Shown: positions 12,966 through 20,447, counted from the stretch's first letter. The stretch is DNA of 22,600 bases from Bacillota bacterium (GCA_023424965.1 JAFADI010000033.1:1-22600), one strand, 5' to 3'. The notes: generated by a model from the letters alone, not told the origin. Made by a program: numbers and translations.

Positions 12966-14348
12966 GTGAAAATTGCATTTAAAGCAAAAAACAATAAAAT
13001 ATTGGGCATTGCACCGACAAGGCTGATTGTCCTGAGTTTTGCGGCTTTGATCCTCATCGGAGCCATATTGCTCAGCCTGCCGGTGGCCTCCAACGACGGG
13101 AAAAGCGTGGGCTTTATCAATGCATTGTTTACCGCTACCTCTGCCGCCTGTATCACAGGACTTGTCATCGCGGATACCGCAAAGCAGTGGACCCTTTTCG
13201 GACAACTGGTCATTATTGGCCTTGTCCAGGCAGGAGGGCTGGGCATCATAACCCTTGCCACCTTCTTTTCGGTGCTGCTGGGCAAAAAAGTGGGCTTGAG
13301 GGGTATGCTGCTGGCCCAGGAGTCCATAAGCCATTTCAGCTTTGCAGGGGTTGTAAGGCTTGTCAAAAAAATTGTCATTGTAACTTTCGGCATTGAGGCC
13401 ATCGGAGCGGTCCTGCTTTCCATAAGCTTTGTCCCCAGGTATGGGTTGAAAGGCGTATATTATGGGGTATTCCACGCAATTTCGGCCTTTTGCAACGCAG
13501 GCTTCGACATCCTGGGCGGGGTGGGCAGAGAGTACAAGAGCCTGACGGAATTCAACAATGACCCCATCGTGATATATACCATCTCAGGACTCATTATTGT
13601 AGGCGGACTGGGGTTCATTGTGTGGAAAGACCTGTATGAGTACAAAAACACCAGGTCTCTGATGCTGCATACAAAGGTGGTGCTCATCGCCAGTGCCTGC
13701 CTGATCGCGCTGGGAGCCCTGTTCTTCTTTGTGTTTGAATACCGCAACCCTCTCACCATGGGAAATCTGACGCTTTTTGAAAAGGTAAATGCGGCCGTTT
13801 TTCACTCTGTGGCTTCCAGAACGGCAGGCTACAATTCCATTCCCTTGAATGAGATGTTTGAAATATCCAAGTTTGTGACGATCATTCTTATGTTTATCGG
13901 CTCGGCGCCCGGGTCCACGGGAGGGGGAGTAAAGGTGACCACCTTCGGTGTGGTGCTGATGGCGGTCATCTCCCAGATACGGGGCTCCGACGACACCGTC
14001 ATCTTAAAGCACAAGGTTCCGGGGTATGTAATAAACAAAGCCCTTGCCATTATCGGCTTAAGCCTTGCACTGGTTGTCTCCGTAACCACAGTCATGCTGG
14101 CCGTTGAAAAAGGGCCCCTCATCAATTTTCTCAATGTCCTTTATGAGGCCACTTCAGCTTTCAGTACGGTGGGCTTCTCCATAGGCATTTCCCCTTCCGA
14201 TGAGATCACGGGAATAAGCAAGCTGGTCCTGATGGTTACCATGTTCCTCGGCAGGGTGGGTCCCCTTTCCTTCGCAATCGCATTGTCTTTAAAGCACAGG
14301 AAAAACAGGGATATCGTGTATCCTGAAGGTAAAATCGTTGTGGGTTAA
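12966..14348 (+). CDS. KtrB/TrkH-type potassium channel subunit
   Basis: A 460-residue membrane protein with eight main membrane segments and four pore loops. The loops are visible as TSAACITGL, AISAFCNAGFD, SVASRTAGYNS and ATSAFSTVGFSIG, each with the selectivity-filter glycine. SAPGSTGGGVKVTTF marks the conserved gate region before the fourth repeat. It conducts K+ (often with Na+ dependence) under control of RCK subunits. The start is GTG at 12966 after GAGGTGG; it follows the second RCK gene by 13 bases, so it is the last gene of the operon. The length fits KtrB-like members rather than the longer proteobacterial TrkH. Confidence 0.95.
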   Translation: MKIAFKAKNNKILGIAPTRLIVLSFAALILIGAILLSLPVASNDGKSVGFINALFTATSAACITGLVIADTAKQWTLFGQLVIIGLVQAGGLGIITLATFFSVLLGKKVGLRGMLLAQESISHFSFAGVVRLVKKIVIVTFGIEAIGAVLLSISFVPRYGLKGVYYGVFHAISAFCNAGFDILGGVGREYKSLTEFNNDPIVIYTISGLIIVGGLGFIVWKDLYEYKNTRSLMLHTKVVLIASACLIALGALFFFVFEYRNPLTMGNLTLFEKVNAAVFHSVASRTAGYNSIPLNEMFEISKFVTIILMFIGSAPGSTGGGVKVTTFGVVLMAVISQIRGSDDTVILKHKVPGYVINKALAIIGLSLALVVSVTTVMLAVEKGPLINFLNVLYEATSAFSTVGFSIGISPSDEITGISKLVLMVTMFLGRVGPLSFAIALSLKHRKNRDIVYPEGKIVVG

Positions 14349-14359
14349 ATAAAGGCATA

Positions 14360-14391
14360 AAAATAGCAGGAGAGAATCTCCTGCTATTTTT
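14360..14391. terminator. bidirectional terminator shared by the potassium operon and the spore protein gene
   Basis: A perfect 14-base-pair stem, AAAATAGCAGGAGA (14360-14373) with TCTCCTGCTATTTT (14377-14390), three-base loop GAA, T runs on both strands. It lies 12 bases after the channel gene and 8 bases beyond the stop of the minus-strand spore protein gene. Confidence 0.95.
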
Positions 14392-14398
14392 ATATTAA

Positions 14399-14584
14399 TT
14401 ACTGTTGATTATAATTGCTGCCAGTATATGTCTGGAATACCTTCTTAACGATGTTGCCGCCGACTTTACCTGCGTCCCTAGCTGCCAGATCACCGTTATA
14501 ACCCTGCTTCAAATTAACTCCTACTTCTCTAGCTATTTCGTATTTCATGTTGTCAAAAGAAGTTTTGCTTCTGCTGTTTGCCAT
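14399..14584 (-). CDS. alpha/beta-type small acid-soluble spore protein
   Basis: A 61-residue SASP. These proteins coat spore DNA, shift it toward an A-like form and protect it from UV and other damage; after germination the GPR protease degrades them. The GPR cleavage region is YEIARE near residue 15, and the second conserved block is GYNGDLAARDAGKVGGNIVK, the hallmark of the family. The ATG at 14584 is preceded by AAGGAGGTGAT, an almost complete match to the anti-Shine-Dalgarno sequence, as expected for a very highly expressed protein. Upstream on the minus strand I do not find a convincing sigma-G promoter. It shows that the organism makes endospores. Confidence 0.97.
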   Translation of the reverse strand: MANSRSKTSFDNMKYEIAREVGVNLKQGYNGDLAARDAGKVGGNIVKKVFQTYTGSNYNQQ

Positions 14585-14719
14585 GATATCACCTCCTTAT
14601 GTGTTTATTGTGTCAAAATTTGAAATCTTTATGAGTAGAAAGATTTGGATATAAAATTAGATATTTTGTCGATTTGCTGTGGACTGGCTTGTCACGATGT
14701 GATATACTCTAAAAAGAAA

Positions 14720-14749
14720 TTGCATAATGAATGGAAAGTATGGTATTAT
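14720..14749 (+). promoter_or_regulatory. promoter of the uracil permease leader
   Basis: TTGCAT (14720-14725), an 18-base spacer and TATTAT (14744-14749) preceded by TG (extended -10). The start near 14756 gives a leader of about 200 bases that contains the PyrR hairpin and the attenuator. A weaker alternative, TGGACT (14680-14685) with TATACT (14703-14708), lies upstream. Confidence 0.65.
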
Positions 14750-14781
14750 ACTTTAGGTTTAAGTGACGACGAAAATTTGAG

Positions 14782-14814
14782 GCTTTTAAATTAGCCCTGC
14801 GAGGCTGGTAAAGC
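14782..14814 (+). promoter_or_regulatory. PyrR-binding anti-antiterminator hairpin
   Basis: AGCCCTGCGAGGCT (14793-14806) matches the PyrR consensus ARUCCNGNGAGGYU at all fixed positions but one (C for U at the third). It forms the expected hairpin: upper stem AGCC/GGCT, loop CTGCGA, an asymmetric internal loop, and lower stem GCTTT (14782-14786) with AAAGC (14810-14814). PyrR with UMP or UTP stabilises this hairpin and lets the downstream terminator form, shutting off uracil uptake when pyrimidines are plentiful. The AGCCC of the box can instead pair with GGGCT of the terminator (14849-14853). Confidence 0.85.
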
Positions 14815-14848
14815 GTTAAGGTATGTCTGGTTTTTTCCATGCATAAAT

Positions 14849-14879
14849 GGGCTTTTGCGAGGGCGGAAGTCCTTTTTTT
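14849..14879 (+). terminator. attenuator terminator in the uracil permease leader
   Basis: GGGCTTTTGC (14849-14858) pairs with GCGGAAGTCC (14863-14872), ten pairs including G-U, loop GAGG, followed by seven T (14873-14879). It lies 75 bases before the permease start, so it acts within the leader, under control of the PyrR hairpin upstream. Confidence 0.9.
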
Positions 14880-14954
14880 GTGTGCATTTTTCCATGGTTT
14901 CCGGGCAAGTTTCTTGTCTTGAACATAAATTAATTCACAGGGGGAAGTTAAGTT

Positions 14955-16250
14955 ATGGAAAGAAAAGTAATTCAGGTGGAGGAGAAAGTACCCATACTTC
15001 AAGGGCTGCCGCTGAGTTTCCAGCATTTGTTTGCCATGTTCGGAGCGTCGGTTCTGGTACCCTTTCTTTTCAACGACGCTGCAAAGGCGCAGGTCGTGGA
15101 CCCGGCATTGGTGCTGCTGCTTAACGGTATAGGAACATTGATCTATCTATTCCTTTGTAAGGGAAGGGCTCCGGCATTTCTGGGTTCCAGCTTTGCCTTC
15201 ATTGCTCCTGTAATTGTGGTTATTACCAGCCAGGGAAATGTCAATGACAATTTTTCCAAAGCCCTGGGCGGGTTTATTCTTTCCGGTGTTATATTTGTAA
15301 TTGTAGCGTTGGTCATCGGTGCCGTAGGTACAAAGTGGCTGGACGTGGTTCTGCCTCCTGCCGCCATGGGTCCCATCGTGGCGCTGATCGGTCTGGAACT
15401 TGCCAAGACTGCCGTAGGCATGGCAGGATTGTATCCGAACCAGGACGGAATCCTGGATATGAAGGCTGTAACAGTTTCCCTGTTTACTCTGGCTGTTGTA
15501 ATCCTGGGTACGCTTCTCTTCAGAGGCTTCCTATCGGTAATACCCGTACTGTTTGCGGTGCTCGCCGGCTATGCCCTGTCGGCATTCCTCGGCATCGTGG
15601 ATTTTTCAAAAATAACAGAGGCACAGGTACTGGCATTGCCTCACTTTGTGGCTCCCAGCTTTGATTTCAATGCAATGCTCATCATCGCTCCTGCGGCACT
15701 GGTCGTAATTTCGGAGCACATCGGACATCTTTTTGTAACAGGGAACATCGTAGGCCGTGATTTGACAAAGGATCCCGGACTTCACAGGTCCCTCCTGGGA
15801 GACGGTTTGTCCACCATCCTTTCAGGCTTCACAGGTTCGGTGCCCACAACTACTTATGGGGAAAACATGGGAGTTATGGCTATCACCAAGGTGTACAGCG
15901 TATGGGTCATCGGAGGTGCGGCAGTGATCTCAATTATCCTTGCTTTCTTCGGAAACCTGTCGGGCGCCATCTCCAGCATTCCTGTCCCGGTCATGGGAGG
16001 CATATGCATACTGCTCTTTGGTGTCATTGCCGCTTCCGGTATCCGGATGCTTGTTGAGGCAAAGGTTGATTACAGCAAATCCAGGAATTTGATTCTCACG
16101 GCTGTAATATTTATCGTAGGAATCAGTGAAGTGGCCATCAATATAGGCACGGTGCAGCTCAAGGGAATGGCCCTTGCAACGGTGACAGGCATGGTTCTGA
16201 GCCTGATATTCTATGTATTTGACGCGCTGAAGATGACCAATGACAACTGA
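14955..16250 (+). CDS. uracil permease (NCS2/UraA family), PyrR-regulated
   Basis: A 431-residue nucleobase:cation symporter with about 14 membrane segments (7+7 inverted fold). The N-terminal LQGLPLSFQHLFAMFGAS block and the substrate-site motifs SEHIGHL (first glutamate) and TTTYGENMGVM (second glutamate) match UraA-type uracil carriers rather than xanthine/uric acid carriers. It imports uracil with H+. The ATG at 14955 follows AGGGGGAAG. A single gene between its attenuator and a strong terminator; the PyrR attenuator in the leader independently supports pyrimidine specificity (the Bacillus pyrP equivalent). Confidence 0.96.
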   Translation: MERKVIQVEEKVPILQGLPLSFQHLFAMFGASVLVPFLFNDAAKAQVVDPALVLLLNGIGTLIYLFLCKGRAPAFLGSSFAFIAPVIVVITSQGNVNDNFSKALGGFILSGVIFVIVALVIGAVGTKWLDVVLPPAAMGPIVALIGLELAKTAVGMAGLYPNQDGILDMKAVTVSLFTLAVVILGTLLFRGFLSVIPVLFAVLAGYALSAFLGIVDFSKITEAQVLALPHFVAPSFDFNAMLIIAPAALVVISEHIGHLFVTGNIVGRDLTKDPGLHRSLLGDGLSTILSGFTGSVPTTTYGENMGVMAITKVYSVWVIGGAAVISIILAFFGNLSGAISSIPVPVMGGICILLFGVIAASGIRMLVEAKVDYSKSRNLILTAVIFIVGISEVAINIGTVQLKGMALATVTGMVLSLIFYVFDALKMTNDN

Positions 16251-16277
16251 CCGGACCCTATCCGTTTAGGAAATTTC

Positions 16278-16315
16278 AAAAGTTAACCCGGTTTACCCGC
16301 CGGGTTAACTTTTTT
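16278..16315 (+). terminator. terminator of the uracil permease gene
   Basis: AAAAGTTAACCCGG (16278-16291) pairs with CCGGGTTAACTTTT (16300-16313), 14 perfect pairs, loop of eight bases, followed by further T (to 16315). Confidence 0.95.
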
Positions 16316-16362
16316 CTGTTCATGCCCGGAAAAGCACACGTGTCGAAAAACATGGGAGCATA

Positions 16363-16403
16363 TGATTTATATCACAGCAAAGCCCGGGGAAAAAATATAT
16401 AAT
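16363..16403 (+). promoter_or_regulatory. CRP/FNR-like activator site and -10 box of the iron-sulfur protein gene
   Basis: TGAT-TTAT-ATCA (16363-16374) is a dyad resembling the CRP/FNR half-sites TTGAT-N4-ATCAA. A perfect -10 TATAAT lies at 16398-16403 with no good -35. With a start near 16410 the dyad centre falls at about -41.5, the classical position for activation by this family. The predicted leader is about 84 bases, ending in AAAGGAGG before the ATG at 16494. The perfect palindrome ACACGTGT (16336-16343) lies further upstream. Confidence 0.6.
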
Positions 16404-16493
16404 GAAGCTACAGGTTGAGAGTTGAGGAATCTATATGGAACCTATCAATGCAGAATCCTGAACTCTTAACACGAATAAAAGGAGGAAGATAAA

Positions 16494-17258
16494 ATGGCAA
16501 TCAGAAAAATAATCAAAATTGAAGAGGATAAATGCAATGGCTGCGGCCTCTGTGTACCTAATTGCGCAGAAGGAGCCATCCAGATCATCGACGGGAAGGC
16601 AAAGCTGGTAAAGGATTCATACTGTGACGGCCTTGGCGCCTGTCTGGGACACTGTCCGCAGGACGCCCTCCACATCATCGAAAGGGAAGCGGATGAATTC
16701 GACGAGGAGGAAGCCATGAATTTTGTAAACAGTTTGAATAAACCGGTTAAAAAACCTGCTGCCAACCATGTACACCACCACGGCGGAGGATGTCCGGGAA
16801 GCAGGATGATGACCCTGGGCGGTCAGGACAACAAAGGTGAAGGCAAAGCTTCCACGGTGAATTCCGGGGATGTGGAGATAAAAATCAAGCCCCAGCTCAG
16901 GCAGTGGCCGGTACAATTAAGCCTTGTCCCTGTCAATGCGCCTTACTTTGACAATGCGGACCTTCTCGTTACAGCGGATTGCGTACCTTTTGCCTATGCA
17001 AACTACCACATCGACTTATTAAAAGGCAAGGCCGTGGTAGTAGGCTGTCCCAAGCTTGACGATATCGAGTTTTATGTGGATAAGCTGACGGACATTATCG
17101 AAAATAACAGCATCAAGTCCGTTACGGTCGCGCACATGGAAGTGCCCTGCTGCTCGGGGATCGTAAGAGCCGTGGACCTGGCGCTGCAGCGGTCCGGAAA
17201 GGAAGTCCCCGTCACCAAGGTCAGGATAGGAATTAACGGGGAAGCCGTTTATAGATAA
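16494..17258 (+). CDS. 4Fe-4S dicluster-type iron-sulfur protein with cysteine-rich C-terminal domain
   Basis: A 254-residue cytoplasmic protein. The first cluster motif is CNGCGLCVPNC (Cys14, 17, 20, 24). The second, CDGLGACLGHC (Cys44, 50, 54), lacks the middle cysteine (Leu47), so that site has three local ligands and may hold a 3Fe or unusual cluster. A histidine/glycine-rich linker with HHHGGGCPGSRM follows (about 94-105), then a domain of about 140 residues with conserved-looking cysteines in VTADCVPF, VVGCPKLDD and EVPCCSG. I know this architecture as an uncharacterised electron-transfer protein of strict anaerobes, with no assigned reaction. The ATG has AAAGGAGG. The gene is monocistronic, with an FNR-like site upstream, which fits a redox-controlled role. 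Confidence 0.85.
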   Translation: MAIRKIIKIEEDKCNGCGLCVPNCAEGAIQIIDGKAKLVKDSYCDGLGACLGHCPQDALHIIEREADEFDEEEAMNFVNSLNKPVKKPAANHVHHHGGGCPGSRMMTLGGQDNKGEGKASTVNSGDVEIKIKPQLRQWPVQLSLVPVNAPYFDNADLLVTADCVPFAYANYHIDLLKGKAVVVGCPKLDDIEFYVDKLTDIIENNSIKSVTVAHMEVPCCSGIVRAVDLALQRSGKEVPVTKVRIGINGEAVYR

Positions 17259-17264
17259 ATAAGA

Positions 17265-17324
17265 AACAAGAGCCCCACCCGCCAACGCAATCATAGATTG
17301 CGAGCGGGTCCCGGGAACCTTGTT
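17265..17324. repeat. 60-base imperfect palindrome between convergent genes
   Basis: Nested inverted repeats share one centre (about 17294): AACAAG (17265-17270) with CTTGTT (17319-17324), CCC (17273-17275) with GGG (17313-17315), ACCCGC (17277-17282) with GCGGGT (17304-17309), and CGCAATC (17286-17292) with GATTGCG (17296-17302), loop ATA. In all, 22 pairs with small internal loops. It sits just after the iron-sulfur protein gene and before a separate terminator. It could be a first terminator lacking a T run, a processed RNA end, or a copy of a dispersed repeat. Confidence 0.6.
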
Positions 17325-17334
17325 GTTGCACAAT

Positions 17335-17369
17335 AAGGGGACACACTTCGAGAGAGATGTGTCCCCTTT
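17335..17369. terminator. bidirectional terminator between convergent genes
   Basis: AAGGGGACACA (17335-17345) pairs perfectly with TGTGTCCCCTT (17358-17368), 12-base loop, followed by TTTCTTT on the plus strand. It separates the iron-sulfur protein gene from the convergent glycosyltransferase. Confidence 0.85.
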
Positions 17370-17377
17370 CTTTGCAT

Positions 17378-18655
17378 CTAGCGTCTGTTTCTCAGTTTAT
17401 CCCTGTACTTGATCAATCTCCTTGGACCAAGAACTTCCTGCAGGTTCTTGCTGACTTTTACGATGGATTCCTTGGCAGTCTCGAATTCGGCCAGGCCCTT
17501 GAAACGGGGGCCGATTTTTATGGCATTGAAGTCTATTTCCTCATTTTTCTCAAAAGACATAAGGAAGTCCACGATGTTTTTTGCTATTTCGGGATCGCTG
17601 TATTCCCGCTGGGATTGTTTGATCCCGTTAAGCTTCTGGGCATTATTTGCCAGAAGCTCGTTTACCGTGCTCCGGAGCTTTCTTAAGTCCTTGCACACCA
17701 CACCCAGGTTGTATTTCTGTATGTAGCCGGGATTACCCTCCTCCTGGCCGGGAAGGGCTCCGGTAATTACCAGGGGAACATTGCAGGCTACAGCTTCAAG
17801 AGCGGTGTTGGGGCTGCCCCTGGTAAAGGCGATATCCGAAGAAACCATCAGATCCTGCACATTTTCAACAAAACCGAAGATTTCCACCCTGTCCCCGTAT
17901 TTTTCCTTCAGGGTGAGTTCGAGCCTGCGCTTCAATATGGCATTACGGCCCGCGATGATTTTAACCCTGCAGTTAAAATGGTTAAGAAGGATTCTGGCAA
18001 TTCTGCTCATGTTTCCCACACCTTCGCCGCCGCTCATGATGAGGCACTCCAGGGGCCTATCCATGGTGTAGTTTTTGCCTGCCCCGGTTTTGCCGATGTG
18101 GTCGGTAAAGCGCTTGCGGACGGGAAAACCGAGGACCGCAAGCTTCGATTCCGAGACGCCGAATTCAAGGCACTTGTACTTGGATTCAGGCGTGGGGCAG
18201 ATGATGGAATCCGCCTCCGGAGGAGCCCAAAGGGGCGAAATGCTCACCAGGTCTGCGATAAGTGTTACGAAAGGTATTTTAAGGTTGTGTTCCTTCAATA
18301 TATTGACAATAGGGGTGTTAAAATTCGGATGAACGGACAGAATGAGATCCGGCTTGGTGCTTTTAATGAGCTTCAGGAAGTTGTCCCGGATCACCAGCTC
18401 TACAAATTCCTCCACAAGCTGAGGCTTGCTGCAGGAGATTTCCCACATTAATTTCCATACTTCTTTTGCGTTTCTTGTAACAGAGCCGTACATTTTTCCC
18501 ACTCTCAGGCCAATGTTTCCTCCGAGATTGAAGCCGTCAATCACATGGACTTTGACATCGGGATACAAAACAAAATGGTCGTTCAAGGCTTCGGTTATAC
18601 TCTTGTGTCCATGGCCCGTAAAAGTTGAAGATATAACCAGAATGTTGCTGATCAT
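17378..18655 (-). CDS. GT28 / MGDG-synthase-type glycosyltransferase (probable diacylglycerol glycosyltransferase)
   Basis: A 425-residue GT-B enzyme. The N-terminal MGDG_synth domain (about 12-175) has ISSTFTGHGHKSITEAL, the acceptor-side GHGH/GHxx glycine loop, and HPNFNTPIVN. The C-terminal GT28 nucleotide-sugar domain (about 210-370) has MSGGEGVGN and the donor-binding SPNTALEAVACNVPLVIT. Relatives (plant MGD1, Bacillus UgtP) transfer galactose or glucose from UDP-sugar to diacylglycerol at the inner face of the membrane, making glycolipids and the anchor of lipoteichoic acid; the exact acceptor here is inferred. A C-terminal extension of about 50 charged residues is present. GGGGAGG precedes the ATG at 18655. 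Monocistronic. Confidence 0.85.
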   Translation of the reverse strand: MISNILVISSTFTGHGHKSITEALNDHFVLYPDVKVHVIDGFNLGGNIGLRVGKMYGSVTRNAKEVWKLMWEISCSKPQLVEEFVELVIRDNFLKLIKSTKPDLILSVHPNFNTPIVNILKEHNLKIPFVTLIADLVSISPLWAPPEADSIICPTPESKYKCLEFGVSESKLAVLGFPVRKRFTDHIGKTGAGKNYTMDRPLECLIMSGGEGVGNMSRIARILLNHFNCRVKIIAGRNAILKRRLELTLKEKYGDRVEIFGFVENVQDLMVSSDIAFTRGSPNTALEAVACNVPLVITGALPGQEEGNPGYIQKYNLGVVCKDLRKLRSTVNELLANNAQKLNGIKQSQREYSDPEIAKNIVDFLMSFEKNEEIDFNAIKIGPRFKGLAEFETAKESIVKVSKNLQEVLGPRRLIKYRDKLRNRR

Positions 18656-18692
18656 AGTACCTCCCCGAAAAATTAAAATAATTGTTTTACCA

Positions 18693-18725
18693 ATTATACT
18701 TTAACAGGATTAAATCCGAGTTAAA
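18693..18725 (-). promoter_or_regulatory. -10 box with overlapping operator-like dyad upstream of the glycolipid transferase
   Basis: On the minus strand TATAAT (18698-18693) lies about 38 bases before the start codon. Directly upstream, where the spacer and -35 would be, is a dyad: TTTAAC (18700-18705), GGATT (18707-18711), AATCC (18713-18717) and GTTAAA (18720-18725), nearly symmetric around 18712. A repressor bound there would block the promoter. No good -35 hexamer is visible. The rest of this 200-base gap is AT-rich with no gene. Confidence 0.5.
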
Positions 18726-18857
18726 ATAAAATTACAATATAAGGCAAACTTGACTATTACCGGATATGGCAATAATCAAGTATATTATAGTACTTTATTC
18801 TAACATTATAAAGTATTTTGCCAATATTTATTGAAGATATGCAGTCCGGGGCAGCCG

Positions 18858-20447
18858 TTAAAGCTGTTTGAGCTCTTCGTCCTGTACATAATAGGTACAG
18901 GAGGACGTGACCGAAGGGATTTCCAGCTTGATTCCTTTTATGCTTAAAATGACATTGGGATAGGCCTTTTTGCCGATGGATATTTCTCCTTCTCCGCGGG
19001 TCTTGAGATAATTTGCGATGATCCTGCGTTTTTCTTCCAGTTCCTTAATTTCTATTTTGGCATTTGACAGGAGCTCAAAGCTGTCTTCCTTTTCCTTCCG
19101 CTGGGCCGGCGTGGGCATATGTACGCCCTCAAGCTGGGCGATGACCTGCTTTGCCCTTTGCTGGTCGTTTTTAAGGATGCTTATTTTCTGGAAGACTCCA
19201 TCCAGCTCCTGCTTCATCATTTCCCTGTCAAAGCCTTTCACTTCCAGGATGGTTTTCTTTTCTATCTCCGAACCGATGTTGGCTGCGGCGATTCTAACTT
19301 CCGCAGTTATTTTCCCGCCGATGATGTGGCCGTTTGGAGACTCTACAAGCACTTCCCTGGCGGTTACGGTGCTGTTGATGCAGTAAAATCCCATGTTGGC
19401 CGTTTCGCCGCAGGTGATGACCGCATTGTCTGCAAACCGGGTGAAAACGCTTTGGGCGGCCTTGATTTCGACCGGCGATTTGGAGGCGATCCCCCCCTTG
19501 ATGTAAATGCTTCCCGTGGTGCTGAGAATTCCTTTGACATGCCCAAGACCCAGGGGACTGTTGATCTCGATGTCTTTGGCAGCCTCTACGGAAAAACCGT
19601 CTGCGACGGTTCCCCGTATGGTAACGTAACCGTCAAATTTGATATTGCCTGTCCGGAAGTCCACATCTCCGTCAATATCCAGGTGGTTGGAAACGGTAAT
19701 CCTGCCGTCCGTATAGTTCACGGCTCCGCTGATCCTGGAATAGAGCGTGGTTCTGCCATTTTCATAAACCTCCCGGATGGTGGTTTTGTCGTAGTTCAAC
19801 GGCAGGGTCTTTCCGTCATAGGGTTTTATGGGCAGCCCAAGCACAGACCGGCCCGGAGTGCCCGGCGTGGCATCCAGCCTTTCTCCCAGCCAATCACCGG
19901 GCTTGACCCTGTTGATCAGCCGGAGTTCGTAATAGTCGGCCTTTCCGTCCTGGTGTATTTCCGGCCTGGAGTCCTTCAGTTCATACAATTTGATGACCGA
20001 ATCCTTTCCGTCCAGGGGCAGGAGGCCTTCGGAGACGGCGTAGGCTTTGCCGGGATGGAGGTCCTTGTTCAGGACTTCCGGTTTTATTCCGTATACGATG
20101 TTTTTTTGTTTTAGTTTGTCCAGGGTTTGTTTGATGAGTTCCGCCCTGTTTGCAGGAGTAAGCTCACTTTGGGGCAGGTTGAAGGTAACCGCAGCCCTTA
20201 AGCCGTCTTCGGATATTTCAACGGCGATGGGCTCCTTGAGAATACCGATTTTTTCAGGAGGCCTGGGAGCGGCATTTACGGCGGTTATCAGTGCCGACAG
20301 GCTGCTGAGGCTTATTTCCGGGTGAGAGTTTATCAATACGATTAACTGCCCGGAAGAAAAACCCTTTTTGAAGGATTCAATGAATACTCCATCGGCATTG
20401 TGAAATATGCGGAAATACTCATTTGAAAAAATATCGGAGCCATTCAT
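18858..20447 (-). CDS. FapA (DUF342) family protein
   Basis: A 529-residue protein of the DUF342/FapA family. The N-terminal region is alpha/beta (about 1-180, with ITAVNAAPRPPEKIG and KNIVYGIKPEVL). The middle (about 190-400) is a repetitive right-handed beta-helix of turns such as ISGAVNYTDGRITVSNHLDI, VDFRTGNIKFDGYVTIRG and IYIKGGIASKSPVEIKA. A coiled coil (about 410-480) and a small C-terminal beta domain follow. In Vibrio FapA affects flagellar assembly and localisation; clostridial members occur without flagellar neighbours, as here, and their role is not settled. The start is the ATG at 20447, preceded by GGGAGGTGAT, ten codons inside the longest frame. It is read in the same direction as the glycolipid transferase gene, 200 bases downstream. 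Confidence 0.88.
   Translation of the reverse strand: MNGSDIFSNEYFRIFHNADGVFIESFKKGFSSGQLIVLINSHPEISLSSLSALITAVNAAPRPPEKIGILKEPIAVEISEDGLRAAVTFNLPQSELTPANRAELIKQTLDKLKQKNIVYGIKPEVLNKDLHPGKAYAVSEGLLPLDGKDSVIKLYELKDSRPEIHQDGKADYYELRLINRVKPGDWLGERLDATPGTPGRSVLGLPIKPYDGKTLPLNYDKTTIREVYENGRTTLYSRISGAVNYTDGRITVSNHLDIDGDVDFRTGNIKFDGYVTIRGTVADGFSVEAAKDIEINSPLGLGHVKGILSTTGSIYIKGGIASKSPVEIKAAQSVFTRFADNAVITCGETANMGFYCINSTVTAREVLVESPNGHIIGGKITAEVRIAAANIGSEIEKKTILEVKGFDREMMKQELDGVFQKISILKNDQQRAKQVIAQLEGVHMPTPAQRKEKEDSFELLSNAKIEIKELEEKRRIIANYLKTRGEGEISIGKKAYPNVILSIKGIKLEIPSVTSSCTYYVQDEELKQL

Noticed and set aside
14621..14660. Sigma-G promoter of the spore protein gene
   Set aside because: CATAAAG on the minus strand is only a partial match to the -10 and the -35 and spacing are off; not strong enough to annotate.
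14585..14954. Purine riboswitch before the nucleobase permease
   Set aside because: The conserved loop sequences of the purine aptamer are absent, while a PyrR box with attenuator is present.
19119..20114. Open frame of 331 codons antisense to the FapA-like gene
   Set aside because: Composition is that of a mirrored beta-helix gene, with no start signal or family resemblance; the minus-strand protein explains the region.
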